Below, piece after piece: positions 1-9,311 of a stretch of DNA of 59,191 nucleotides. Source of the stretch: Actinomycetota bacterium (lineage in GTDB: Bacteria > Actinomycetota > Acidimicrobiia > Spongiisociales > UBA11373); contig JAHLKU010000012.1 in the NCBI GenBank assembly GCA_020444505.1, positions 1-59,191 on the forward strand, given 5' to 3'. The notes under the pieces were generated by a model. That model did no database searches. It saw only the letters and a program-made list of their open reading frames with translations, and was not told the origin of the DNA. How positions within the stretch are numbered: position 1 is the stretch's first letter; every line of letters begins with the position of its first letter. The translations under genes were made by a program, and so were the position numbers.

Positions 1-403
1 ACCGGTCGGCCATGCCCCCGAGGTCGGGGCGGTTGACGTCGGGAAGGTGGCGGCGGCGGGTGGTGGCATAGCCCACCCTGGGGGCGGAGCCGGCCTGGTA
101 GCGCTGCTCGGCCTCGCCCAGCAGGCGGCGCAGGCGCGACACCTGGTGCTGCAGCCGTTCGATCTCGTCGCGCATCTCCATGATGCGGCGGACGCCCTCC
201 AGGTTGACGCCGTCGGCGGTCAGTTCCTGGATCATGCCGAGGCGCTCCAGGTCGTCCTCGGAGTAGCGGCGGGTGCCGCCGGGGGTGCGGTGCGGGCTGA
301 TGAGGCCGCGCCGCTCGTAGATGCGCAGCGTCTGGGGGTGGACGCCTGCCAACTCGGCGGCCACCGAGATGATGTAGACGGCATCGCCGGGTTCACGGGC
401 CAT
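1..403 (-). CDS. hspR: HspR, MerR-family heat-shock repressor (partial, C-terminus beyond window)
   Basis: About 134 codons are visible before the gene leaves the window. HspR represses the dnaK operon by binding inverted repeats, with DnaK as co-repressor (family knowledge). The N-terminus has a MerR winged helix: after a Val-Tyr-Ile-Ile-Ser start, the helix ends in HPQTLRIYERRGL, followed by the wing TPGGTRRYSEDDL and then a helical segment EMRDEIERLQHQV that should form the dimer coiled coil. The ATG at 403 lies 3 bases after the dnaJ stop, and its AGGAG ribosome site (about 8 bases upstream) lies in the last dnaJ codons, so it is the last gene of dnaK-grpE-dnaJ-hspR. That order is the standard actinobacterial one and implies autoregulation from the dnaK promoter. 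Identity is secure; only the C-terminal tail is unseen. Confidence 0.93.
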   Translation of the reverse strand, partial: MAREPGDAVYIISVAAELAGVHPQTLRIYERRGLISPHRTPGGTRRYSEDDLERLGMIQELTADGVNLEGVRRIMEMRDEIERLQHQVSRLRRLLGEAEQRYQAGSAPRVGYATTRRRHLPDVNRPDLGGMADR

Positions 404-406
404 GGC

Positions 407-1330
407 TCACACTCCTAGGTGGGCTCGCGGGTTGCGGGGGGCTTCCAGGTCGCGCAGGCGCTCGAGCAGCGCGCGGGCGTCGTCGTCGAGGTGGTCGGGC
501 ACCTGCACCTCGACCGTCACCAGCAGGTCGCCGGTGCGCTTCGGGGTGGCGATGCCGCGGCCCTTCACCCGGAACGTCTTGCCGCTCGGGGTGCCGGGCG
601 GGATGCGGAGGGTCACCTTGCCGTCGAGGGTGGGGGCGGTCACATCGGCGCCGAGGGCGGCCTCGGTGTAGGACACCGGCACCTCGACCCGCAGGTCGGC
701 GCCGGAGCGGTCGAAGATGGGATGGCGCGCCGCGTGCACCCGCACGTACAGGTCGCCGGCGGGCCCGCCGGCGCCGCCCGGCCATCCCTTGCCGCGCACC
801 CTGATGCGGGCGCCGTCCTCCACGCCGGGGGGGATCTTCACCGTCACCCGGCGGCCGTCGGCCTCGATGGCCTTGGTGGCGCCGGACACGGCCTCGTGGA
901 AGGTCAGCGAGACCTCGGCCTCCCGGTCGCCGCCCCGCTGCGGGGCGGGCCGGCCCGTGCGGCCGCTGAAGCCGAACAGGTCGCCGAGGCCGCCGAACAT
1001 GCCTCCCCCGAACAGGTCGCCCAGGTCGCCGAGGTCGTCGATGCGCACGTACTGGGCGCCGCCGCCCGGCCCTCCGGTGAAGGTGCCCCGCCGCACCGCG
1101 TCGCGGGCGGCGTCGTACTGCTTTCGGTCCTCTGCGTGGGACAGCGTGCCGTACGCCTCGCTGACCTCCTTGAACTTCGCCTCGGCGTCGGCGTCGCCCG
1201 GGTTGTTGTCGGGGTGGTACTGCTGGGCGAGGCGCCGGTAGGCCTGCTTGATCTCCTTGTCGGACGCGCCGGGGTCGACCCCGAGGGTCTGGTAGTAGTC
1301 CTTCTCGAGCCACTCCCGGCGCATCGACAT
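407..1330 (-). CDS. dnaJ: DnaJ-type co-chaperone without zinc finger
   Basis: 307 aa. The J-domain spans about residues 10-75 with the HPD motif at 39-41, which stimulates DnaK ATPase. A Gly/Phe-rich segment follows (about 85-130), then the two C-terminal beta-barrel substrate-binding domains (about 137-290). The four CxxCxGxG zinc motifs of type I DnaJ are absent, so by architecture this is a type II / CbpA-like J-protein occupying the dnaJ slot of the operon. The ATG at 1330 shares one base with the grpE stop (TGATG), so translation is coupled. A second ATG two codons in (MRREW) is an equally possible start. Function as DnaK partner is strongly implied by the operon. Confidence 0.93.
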   Translation of the reverse strand: MSMRREWLEKDYYQTLGVDPGASDKEIKQAYRRLAQQYHPDNNPGDADAEAKFKEVSEAYGTLSHAEDRKQYDAARDAVRRGTFTGGPGGGAQYVRIDDLGDLGDLFGGGMFGGLGDLFGFSGRTGRPAPQRGGDREAEVSLTFHEAVSGATKAIEADGRRVTVKIPPGVEDGARIRVRGKGWPGGAGGPAGDLYVRVHAARHPIFDRSGADLRVEVPVSYTEAALGADVTAPTLDGKVTLRIPPGTPSGKTFRVKGRGIATPKRTGDLLVTVEVQVPDHLDDDARALLERLRDLEAPRNPRAHLGV

Positions 1331-1913
1331 CAGGCTTCGTCCTCGTCGGCGACCTGCACCATGGCGGGGCGGATCACCCTCCCGCCCAGGGTGTAGCCGC
1401 GCCGCATCTCGGCGGTCACCACCAGGTGGCCGTCGCCGCCGCCCATGACGGCCTCGTGGACGGCGGGATCGAACGGCTCGCCCACCGACGGCACCACGGC
1501 GAGGCCCTCTGCCGCCAGCACGGTCATCAACTGCTGGTACGTGCCCTGCATGCCGCCCAGCATCGCCTCCTCACCCGGGGTGCCCGCCTCGTGGGCGAGC
1601 GCCCCGTCGAAGGAATCGAGCACCGGCAGCAGCGCCTCGACGAGGCGCTGCGTGGCCCGGGCGACCAGGTCGTCGCGCTCGCGGGCCGAGCGCTTGCGGA
1701 AGTTGTCGAACTCGGCGGCGACACGCTGCAGGTCGTCGGTGCGGGACTCGAGCGCAGCCCGCGACTCCATCAGCGCTTCGATCAGCACCGGCACCGCTTC
1801 GGCCGGGTCGTCGGGCAGGTCGGGCGGGGGAGCGGCCGGCGTGTCCGCCGCCTCCTCCCGTCCGGCCGCCTCGTCGCCGGGGAGGCCGTCGCCCGGCTGC
1901 AGTTCCTCGGGCG

Positions 1914-1917
<4 letters not shown>
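1330..1917 (-). CDS. grpE: GrpE nucleotide exchange factor
   Basis: 195 aa. GrpE releases ADP from DnaK. The acidic, disordered N-terminus (about 1-40) leads into a long coiled coil carrying the family motif FDNFRKR at 70-76. The C-terminal beta-wing has FDPAVHEAV at about 149-157 and a Gly-Tyr-x-Leu-x-Gly-Arg-Val-Ile-Arg-Pro-Ala end typical of the family. The start is GTG at 1917; its GTGA overlaps the dnaK TGA by four bases, so it is translated by coupling to dnaK. Length matches actinobacterial GrpE. Confidence 0.95.
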
Positions 1918-3737
<1,820 letters not shown>

Positions 3738-3806
3738 GATGCTCCTCGCTGCTTCCTGCGGAATCCGGTTGCGGTTCTCGTCAAGTGTGGTCGTTTCTCA
3801 GTCTGT

Positions 3807-3840
3807 ACACAAGTTATAACTTGAGTCAGACGTTATCAAT
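3807..3840 (-). promoter_or_regulatory. dnaK promoter with HspR-type operator
   Basis: An AT-rich island in otherwise GC-rich DNA. The minus strand carries a perfect HAIR half-site ACTCAAG (3820-3826). Seven bases upstream is a weak partner ATTGATA (3834-3840; consensus CTTGAGT). The half-site is also one arm of a near-perfect 20-bp palindrome (3807-3826) with core CAAGTTATAACTTG. A TAACTT or TATAAC -10 box lies within the palindrome. Binding by HspR is inferred from motif and operon. The same region may also serve the divergent gene at 3919. Confidence 0.7.
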
Positions 3841-3918
3841 TCCCGGTGGCTCGAAGTTGTGCAGCGATCCTGACTTTCGGCTCTAGGCGATGTGGCCCCG
3901 GGTCATCACTGTGCACCC

Positions 3919-4722
3919 ATGGCGATGTGTGGGGCGTGTGGGGCAGCCGTTGCGGAGGGCCGCGCCTTCTGCTCTGCCTGCGGCGCCCCTGCCGGTGCCG
4001 CCCCGTCACCCCCTCCGCCGCCCTCCCCTGCCGCACCCGACCCGTCCCGCGCCGGCGGCGCCGGCCGGTGGGTGGTGGCCGTCGGCGTCGCCGCCATCCT
4101 GGGCGCAGGCGGGTTCACCACGTGGTGGCTGCTGAAGGACGGCGGATCACCCGGGGAGAGCGCCGCGACGGTGGCCGCTTCCTCCACCACCACCGTCACG
4201 ACGGACGCCGCAGGCGGGCCCGCACCCACGACCCCGTCGGGGACGTTGCGGGCGGTGCCGGTGGAGGCGTTCGACGCGGTCCCGCCCGAGTGGGTCTCCG
4301 GCGACGACCAGGTGCGGGTCGTCGAGGAGTTCGGGTTGCCCTCCGTGTTCACCATCGTCTTCGGCCAGGACCCCGAGGGGGTGCTCGACGACGCTGAGGA
4401 CCACCGGTTCGAGTACTGGGACTACCACGACATGGGGGTCCGGTTCGTCTTCCGGGACGGGGCCGTGATGGGCACCCGCACCATCCCGCTGCTGGGACCG
4501 GGGTACGACTACCCGGCCGTCGCTCCCGGGTGGTTTGCGGCGGGGATGACGCTCGACGACGTGGCCGGACTCCTCGGCGGCATGCCCACCTCGGGGGCCG
4601 AGGTGGTGCCCGAGATCGCCGGTGAGTTCGTGGTGGCCGTATGGAACGACGTCGTGGCCGTCGGCTTCGTGGACGGGGTGATCGTGTCCGTCGAGACCGC
4701 GCCGGTGGAGGTGGGCGAATGA
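3919..4722 (+). CDS. Zinc-ribbon, single-TM membrane protein of unknown function
   Basis: 267 aa from the ATG at 3919; a second ATG two codons later and a GTG at 3892 are alternatives, and no clear ribosome site decides. The N-terminus is a short zinc ribbon with two CxxCG knuckles (MCGACG and CSACG), then a Pro-rich linker, one membrane segment (GRWVVAVGVAAILGAGG), a Thr/Ser-rich linker (SSTTTVTT) and an outer domain of about 165 residues. The outer domain has no motif I recognise; it contains FGLPSVFTIVFG and repeated short beta-like stretches. Predicted topology is ribbon inside, domain outside. It is coupled by an ATGA overlap to the next gene, so the two probably act together. Function unknown. 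Confidence 0.8.
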   Translation: MAMCGACGAAVAEGRAFCSACGAPAGAAPSPPPPPSPAAPDPSRAGGAGRWVVAVGVAAILGAGGFTTWWLLKDGGSPGESAATVAASSTTTVTTDAAGGPAPTTPSGTLRAVPVEAFDAVPPEWVSGDDQVRVVEEFGLPSVFTIVFGQDPEGVLDDAEDHRFEYWDYHDMGVRFVFRDGAVMGTRTIPLLGPGYDYPAVAPGWFAAGMTLDDVAGLLGGMPTSGAEVVPEIAGEFVVAVWNDVVAVGFVDGVIVSVETAPVEVGE

Positions 4723-5795
4723 GGTGGCGCGACGACCGGGGCTTCGCCATCTGCACCATCCTGCTGATCACCGGCATCGCCTCGGCGATCATCGTCGGCG
4801 GGTCGAAGACGGCAGCGTCGGTGTACGACCGCGAGATCACCCACGAGGCGACCGGCCATCTGCGCCACGTGGCCGACGGCCTCCGCGACGCCGGCGAGGA
4901 TGTCGGCGGTGCGGAGGGCGCGGGACTGCAGGACCGGGCCCGCCGGATGACCGAGGTCGCCAACCTGCTCGACGACCAGGCCACCGACCGGCTGGTGTCC
5001 GATGTGGTGGGGAACGCCGGGGACGCCCTGCTGATACCGCTGCAGGGCGGCGCCGTCGTCGAGGCCGTCAAGGCGGCCTGGGACGTGAAGGGCTACCTGG
5101 AACTGGGCGGCACGGCCGTGAACGCGTACACCCCCACCGACCCGACGCTCGTCCAGGGGATCTCCGACCTCCAGGACCTCGACCCGATCGACGTGGCCGT
5201 GGTGGAGGCGAAGGTGCGGGCCGCCAAGAACGCGGTGCAGGCCACCGACCCGGCGCACGACGAGGCGGCGGTCGAGGAAGCCGCCATCGCGGCGCTCCTC
5301 GCGCTCGACGAGTCCGAGATCATCCCCGGCCCGCCCGAGGACCCGTTCGACAACCCGGCGTGGGACGAGATCGTCCTGTACGTCGGCGTCCCCGAGGTGC
5401 CGGCGTCCACGACGACCACGGCGACCACCACGACCATCGCCGCCGGGCGCCCCGCCGAACCGCTGCGGCTCACCTGGGCCTACGAGGAACTGGCCGACGG
5501 CCACGACCTGGTGACCTTCTCCATCGAGAACGTGAGCGGCGAGACCATCGAGGGCATCCACTTCTGGAACCTCGACCTGCCCGGCGAGAACTGGACGCCC
5601 GCGGGGCCGCCCTGGACGCTGGAGCCGGGCGAGGTGATCGCGGGCACCGCCAGGTTCCGTGTCTCCTACTACGGGCTGGCCTCGTGGGACGTGGCGACCG
5701 GGCTCTACGCCTCCGATTGGGAGGACGCCTACTCCAACGGCATCGCCACCGACACGGGTGAGGACTACCCGTGGGAAGAGCACCTCATGCCCTAG
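4719..5795 (+). CDS. Membrane-anchored secreted protein, partner of the zinc-ribbon protein
   Basis: 358 aa. The ATG at 4719 overlaps the preceding TGA (ATGA), which fixes the start despite a longer open frame upstream. An N-terminal anchor (about residues 8-28, FAICTILLITGIASAIIVGG) is followed by an Ala/Asp/Glu-rich, probably helical region (30-215), a Thr-rich linker (ASTTTTATTTT), and a C-terminal domain of about 120 residues. That domain looks like an Ig-like or beta-sandwich fold (VTFSIENVSGETIEGIHFWNL...GEVIAGTARFRVSYYGLASW). It is probably a surface-exposed partner of the gene at 3919. I recognise no family. Confidence 0.8.
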   Translation: MRWRDDRGFAICTILLITGIASAIIVGGSKTAASVYDREITHEATGHLRHVADGLRDAGEDVGGAEGAGLQDRARRMTEVANLLDDQATDRLVSDVVGNAGDALLIPLQGGAVVEAVKAAWDVKGYLELGGTAVNAYTPTDPTLVQGISDLQDLDPIDVAVVEAKVRAAKNAVQATDPAHDEAAVEEAAIAALLALDESEIIPGPPEDPFDNPAWDEIVLYVGVPEVPASTTTTATTTTIAAGRPAEPLRLTWAYEELADGHDLVTFSIENVSGETIEGIHFWNLDLPGENWTPAGPPWTLEPGEVIAGTARFRVSYYGLASWDVATGLYASDWEDAYSNGIATDTGEDYPWEEHLMP

Positions 5796-5798
5796 GGC

Positions 5799-6629
5799 TC
5801 ACGCCCGCCCGATCCCCAGCAGGTGCGGGCTGGCGCCGAGCAGTGCCGGGTCGGTCTCGGTGGCCCGCACGATCTCGAGGACGATCTCCCGCCGCTCGGG
5901 GTCTTCGAGGCGCTCGGACAGGTCGGACGCCGCCCAGGAGATCCCTTCGACGGCGTAGACGACGATGTCCCCGAACCCGGCCTCCGCCATCTCCTCCCGC
6001 AACTCCTCGGGATGGTGCAGGAAGGCGGTGGTGAAGTAGGCGGGGTGGCCCGACGGGTTGCGGTGCTGCCCTTCGTCGAGATCGCGGCGGAGGATCTCGA
6101 CGAAGGCGGGATCGTCGACGAAGCCGCTGTCGAGCCCGTCGATCGCCGAGGCGAACCTCGTGATGGCGGCGGCGGCGACCACGCCGCCCGGCCGCACCAC
6201 GCGCCGGGCCTCACGGAGGGCGGCCACACGGTGGTCGTGACCGGTCAGGTGGTAGAGCGGCCCCAGCAGCAGCGCGGCGTCGAACGAGGCATCGGAATGG
6301 TCGAGGGCCCGGGCGTCGCCGAGCGCAGCCGAGACGGGGGCCGGGAGGCCCCCGTCGGGCCGGGCGGCGGCCTCCACGTGGCGGGGGACGGGGTCCAGCA
6401 GGTGCACTTCGTAGCCGCCGGCGGTGAGCCGGCGCGCGTAGAAGCCGGGCCCGCCTCCCACGTCCAGCACCCGTCCCGGCGGAGGGGGCAGATGCCGGGC
6501 CAGCAGTTCCAGGGTGCGGATCGCCTCGATGGCACCGGTCCCGTCCCCGCCCGGTGCCAGGCGCCGGGCTTCGTCGTACCGCTCCTGGTAGTGGGCGAGG
6601 ACCTCGTCGTCGGGCCGGGTGCCGTCCAT
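5799..6629 (-). CDS. Class I SAM-dependent methyltransferase
   Basis: 276 aa. Rossmann-type methyltransferase: motif I VLDVGGGPGFYA (54-65), acidic residue ending beta-2 (VHLLDP), motif II/III around GDARALDHSDASFDAALLLG, and a post-I RRVVRPGGVV helix-strand. The substrate is not deducible; the general pattern resembles small-molecule methyltransferases (Methyltransf_11/25). The promoter box TAGCCT ends exactly 6 bases before the ATG, predicting a leaderless mRNA separate from murI, whose stop codon the promoter overlaps. Confidence 0.85.
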   Translation of the reverse strand: MDGTRPDDEVLAHYQERYDEARRLAPGGDGTGAIEAIRTLELLARHLPPPPGRVLDVGGGPGFYARRLTAGGYEVHLLDPVPRHVEAAARPDGGLPAPVSAALGDARALDHSDASFDAALLLGPLYHLTGHDHRVAALREARRVVRPGGVVAAAAITRFASAIDGLDSGFVDDPAFVEILRRDLDEGQHRNPSGHPAYFTTAFLHHPEELREEMAEAGFGDIVVYAVEGISWAASDLSERLEDPERREIVLEIVRATETDPALLGASPHLLGIGRA

Positions 6630-6635
6630 GGGGGG

Positions 6636-6641
6636 AGGCTA
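6636..6641 (-). promoter_or_regulatory. -10 box for leaderless methyltransferase mRNA
   Basis: TAGCCT, six C residues, then ATG at 6629: transcription should start on the A of the start codon. It overlaps the murI stop region (6639). Confidence 0.6.
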
Positions 6642-7397
6642 GGCGGGGGCGGCGCCCTCGACGGCTGCGTCGATCCCCAGGAGGCGGCGCACCTGGCCGG
6701 CGAAGCGCACCGGGTCGCCGGTGGTGAGGAAGGCCGTCGTCCCCGAGCCCGACCCGTCCGCCACCCGGGCCACCTGGCGGGCCACCGCAGCCGCAGGGTC
6801 GATCAGGGCTACGCCGTCGCCTGCGGCTGCGGCGATCTGGGGCGCCACGAACGAGTAATGGGTGCAGGCCAGCACCAGCGTGTCGGCCCCGGCCTCCACC
6901 ACCGGCCGGACGTGGCGGGCGATCACCTCCGGGTCGACGCCGCCGCCGTCGCGCTCGACCAGGTCCGCCCATCCCGGGCAGGGGTGGGCCAGCACCTCGA
7001 TGCCGGCAGCGAAACGGCCCACCAGGTCGTCGAACACCTCCGCCTGGAAGGTGGTCGGAGTGGCGAGGACGCCGACCACCCGGGTGCGGGTGGCGGCGGC
7101 GGCGGGCTTCACGGCCGGCTCCATGCCGACGAACGGCACGCCGGGGTGGCGGTCCCGCAGCGCACGGAGGGCGGCGGCCGACGCGGTGTTGCAGGCGACC
7201 ACGATGGCCTCCGCTCCCCGGGCGAGCAGGAGGTCGGAGGCCTGTTCCGCCAGTCCGCGGACCTCCTCCAGGCTCCGCTCGCCGTAGGGGTGGTGGGCCT
7301 GGTCTGCCAGGTACACCAGGTCGGCGCCGGGCAGCAGCGCCCGCACCTCGCGCAGCACCGACAGGCCGCCGACCCCCGAGTCGAAGAGGCCGATCAT
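6639..7397 (-). CDS. murI: Glutamate racemase
   Basis: 252 aa. Interconverts L- and D-glutamate for peptidoglycan. The N-terminal GLFDSGVGGLSVL (3-15) is the family signature. The two catalytic cysteines are Cys69 (VVACNTAS) and Cys178 (LACTHY). YGERS (about 38-42) is the usual substrate loop. Cytosolic. There is no ribosome site directly upstream of the ATG at 7397; the start overlaps the stop of an 11-codon ORF (7394-7429), so reinitiation is plausible. Confidence 0.96.
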   Translation of the reverse strand: MIGLFDSGVGGLSVLREVRALLPGADLVYLADQAHHPYGERSLEEVRGLAEQASDLLLARGAEAIVVACNTASAAALRALRDRHPGVPFVGMEPAVKPAAAATRTRVVGVLATPTTFQAEVFDDLVGRFAAGIEVLAHPCPGWADLVERDGGGVDPEVIARHVRPVVEAGADTLVLACTHYSFVAPQIAAAAGDGVALIDPAAAVARQVARVADGSGSGTTAFLTTGDPVRFAGQVRRLLGIDAAVEGAAPA

Positions 7398-7429
7398 CGA
7401 GGGCTCGCGCTGGTGCGGGAGGTCGTCAT
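7394..7429 (-). CDS. Possible 11-codon leader ORF coupled to murI
   Basis: ATG at 7429 encodes MTTSRTSASPR and ends with a TGA whose last bases overlap the murI ATG (ATGA). A TACGCT -10 box ends 7 bases before this ATG, the spacing seen at leaderless genes here. It would deliver ribosomes to murI, which lacks its own Shine-Dalgarno. Inference from layout only; the peptide itself has no known motif. Confidence 0.4.
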   Translation of the reverse strand: MTTSRTSASPR

Positions 7430-7436
7430 CGACGGG

Positions 7437-7442
7437 AGCGTA
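7437..7442 (-). promoter_or_regulatory. -10 box upstream of murI leader ORF
   Basis: TACGCT followed by 7 bases and ATG 7429. The predicted transcript begins at about 7430, 33 bases before murI. Confidence 0.5.
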
Positions 7443-7469
7443 CCGGCCCGCCCGGCGCCGTCCGGCCGG

Positions 7470-7997
7470 CTAGCCCTGGGCGGGGGGAACGCAGTCGTCC
7501 AACGAGAGGCCGGCGGCGGCCTCGGCGACCTCGGCCTCGGCCTGCTGTGCCGTCAGCAGGAGGCTCTCGTCGATGTCGGCTTCGACCATCTCGGCCAGGT
7601 TGCCGTTCGGCACGATGACGACCCCTCCGCTCTCCAGGAACATGAAGGTCATCATCGGGGCGTCGATCGCCTCGATCTCCGGCCGGATCGCCGCACTGAA
7701 GGCGTCCCAGGCGTCGGCGGCGCGCAGCATGGCGTCGGCGAGTGCCGCGCCTCCCGGGGCGGATGCCTCGGTGTAGTCGAGAGCGGCGAGACCGGCGTGG
7801 GCGGTCCGGTACTCGGGGCCGTGGTCGAAGATGGTCGGGAGCGCACTGTCGGCGCGCGAGGCGGCGAGGTCGTCGGCGAACGCCGCGCAGATCGGAGCCG
7901 CCTCCTCGGCGAATCCCTCATCGGTGAGGCCGCCACCTCCGCAGGCGGAGAGGGCGACTGCCAGCAGGGCCGCCAGAACGGGCTTCCGTCGGGACAT
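7470..7997 (-). CDS. Small secreted lipoprotein, unknown function
   Basis: 175 aa. Basic start MSRRK, hydrophobic stretch, and lipobox LSAC with the acceptor Cys at residue 19. The mature part is Ala/Asp/Glu-rich and probably helical, with two further cysteines (PICAAF and DDCVPP) that could form a disulphide. A strong GAGGAGG ribosome site precedes the ATG at 7997. Similar small Cys-pair lipoproteins are common in actinobacteria but I cannot name a family. Confidence 0.8.
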   Translation of the reverse strand: MSRRKPVLAALLAVALSACGGGGLTDEGFAEEAAPICAAFADDLAASRADSALPTIFDHGPEYRTAHAGLAALDYTEASAPGGAALADAMLRAADAWDAFSAAIRPEIEAIDAPMMTFMFLESGGVVIVPNGNLAEMVEADIDESLLLTAQQAEAEVAEAAAGLSLDDCVPPAQG

Positions 7998-8160
7998 CGG
8001 TACCTCCTCGGGGCCGTTCCTCCATTCGACCGTCCGACGGACGGCGCGCCAAGAGGACTTCGCCCCGTTCTCGGCCTCACGACCGTTTCAGGGAACCCTT
8101 CAGGAGGCGGGAGCGTTGACCGACATGGCAACCAGACTCCTCCCTATTGGTTGAAGCGCT

Positions 8161-8184
8161 GAAGGGCCCGGCAACGGGCCCTTC
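8161..8184 (+). terminator. Hairpin, possible terminator of a small RNA
   Basis: A 9-bp perfect stem (GAAGGGCCC with GGGCCCTTC) and 6-base loop, followed by TCC rather than a T-run. No protein gene ends before it on either strand, so it would terminate an unannotated short transcript, or be structural only. Confidence 0.45.
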
Positions 8185-8223
8185 TCCGCGTCCCGGGGTG
8201 CCGCATCCGGCGCGGCGGCGCCC

Positions 8224-8229
8224 TACGCT
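8224..8229 (+). promoter_or_regulatory. -10 box of the DNA ligase gene
   Basis: TACGCT, 7 bases before ATG 8237, the spacing expected for an mRNA with no or one leader base. It supports this start over a GTG 90 bases upstream. Confidence 0.6.
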
Positions 8230-8236
8230 CCCCGCC

Positions 8237-9259
8237 ATGACCGCATGGCCGTTCGACCCGCCGATCTCCACCATGGAGGCGAAGGTCCGCGACGCCATCC
8301 CGGCCGGCCGCTATGCCTACGAGCCCAAGTGGGACGGCTTCCGGGCCCTGGCCTGGAGCGGAGAGCCGCGCCTCGACAGCCGCAACCGCAAGCCGCTGCT
8401 CCGCTACTTCCCCGAGTTGCGGCCCGCCCTCGGCGCCCTCCCGCACGGCACGGTGGTCGACGGCGAGGTGGTGGTGGTGCTCGACGACGTCCTCCAGTTC
8501 GACGTCCTGGCGAACCGGCTGCACCCGGCCGAGTCGAGGGTGGCCGCGCTCGCAGAGCAGACCCCCGCCGCGCTCGTGGCGTTTGATCTGCTGGCGCTGG
8601 AGGGTGAGGACCTGCGGCAGGCGCCCTTCGAGGAGCGCCGGGCCGCCCTCGAGGGCCTGGCCGGGTCGCTGCCGGCGCCGTGGCACCTGACCCCGTCCAC
8701 CACCGACCCGGCCGTCGCCGGGCGGTGGTTCGAGGAGTTCGAGGCCGCGGGGTGCGACGGCATCGTGGCCAAGCCCCTCGACGGCCGGTACGTGGAGGGC
8801 AAGCGGGAGATGCTGAAGATCAAGCACCGGCGCACCGTGGACTGCGTGGTCGGCGGCTACCGGGTGCACAAGGACGGCGACAAGATCGGCTCGATCCTCC
8901 TCGGCCTCTACCAGGGCGGCGAACTGGCCTTCCTCGGGCACTGCTCGGGGTTCTCCGAGCACGACCGGGTCGGGATGCTGCGCCGTTTCGAGGAGATCCG
9001 CGCAGAGGACTCCTTCGGCGACGGGGTGCGCCGACCCGGCGCCGAGAGCCGCTGGTCGGGCGGCAAGGACCTGTCGTGGGTGCCGGTGGTCCCCGGCGTG
9101 GTGGTGGAGGTGTCCTACGACCAGTTGACGGGCGGCCGCTTCCGCCACGCCACCCGGTTCGAGCGGTGGCGGCCGGACAAGGACGCCGCCGACTGCACCA
9201 CCGACCAGTTGGCCCGGCCCGACGGCCCCGGGTTCTCCGGGGTCGTGTCGGCCCGGTGA
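8237..9259 (+). CDS. ligC: ATP-dependent DNA ligase (LigC type)
   Basis: 340 aa, the catalytic core only. Motif I EPKWDGFRAL puts the AMP-accepting lysine at Lys31. Also visible: SRNRK (Ia), VDGEVVV (III), CDGIVAKPLDGRY (IV), LKIKHRRTVDCVVGG (V), and an OB-fold domain ending in SYDQLTGGRFRHATRFERWRPDK. Seals nicks in DNA; LigC enzymes act in repair, often alongside Ku and LigD polymerase. A LigD-type polymerase is encoded 2 kb downstream on the other strand (11323-12855), so the two LigD activities are encoded separately at this locus. Confidence 0.92.
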   Translation: MTAWPFDPPISTMEAKVRDAIPAGRYAYEPKWDGFRALAWSGEPRLDSRNRKPLLRYFPELRPALGALPHGTVVDGEVVVVLDDVLQFDVLANRLHPAESRVAALAEQTPAALVAFDLLALEGEDLRQAPFEERRAALEGLAGSLPAPWHLTPSTTDPAVAGRWFEEFEAAGCDGIVAKPLDGRYVEGKREMLKIKHRRTVDCVVGGYRVHKDGDKIGSILLGLYQGGELAFLGHCSGFSEHDRVGMLRRFEEIRAEDSFGDGVRRPGAESRWSGGKDLSWVPVVPGVVVEVSYDQLTGGRFRHATRFERWRPDKDAADCTTDQLARPDGPGFSGVVSAR

Positions 9260-9311
9260 GCGGGAACCGGTCGGTGCCTGCCCGGCGTCCCACCGATGGA
9301 GGTTCCCACTC

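Larger units (their letters stand above)
7998..8236. other. Intergenic region between divergent genes, with orphan hairpin
   Basis: 239 bp between the lipoprotein (leftward) and ligase (rightward) starts. It is less GC-rich than the flanks between about 8080 and 8160. It holds a perfect hairpin (8161-8184) that ends no annotated gene, and a 9-codon ORF (8125-8154). A short plus-strand transcript is possible. Confidence 0.5.

Noticed and set aside
8125-8154. 9-codon ORF MATRLLPIG before a hairpin
   Set aside because: No well-spaced ribosome site and too short to judge; kept only as part of the intergenic observation.
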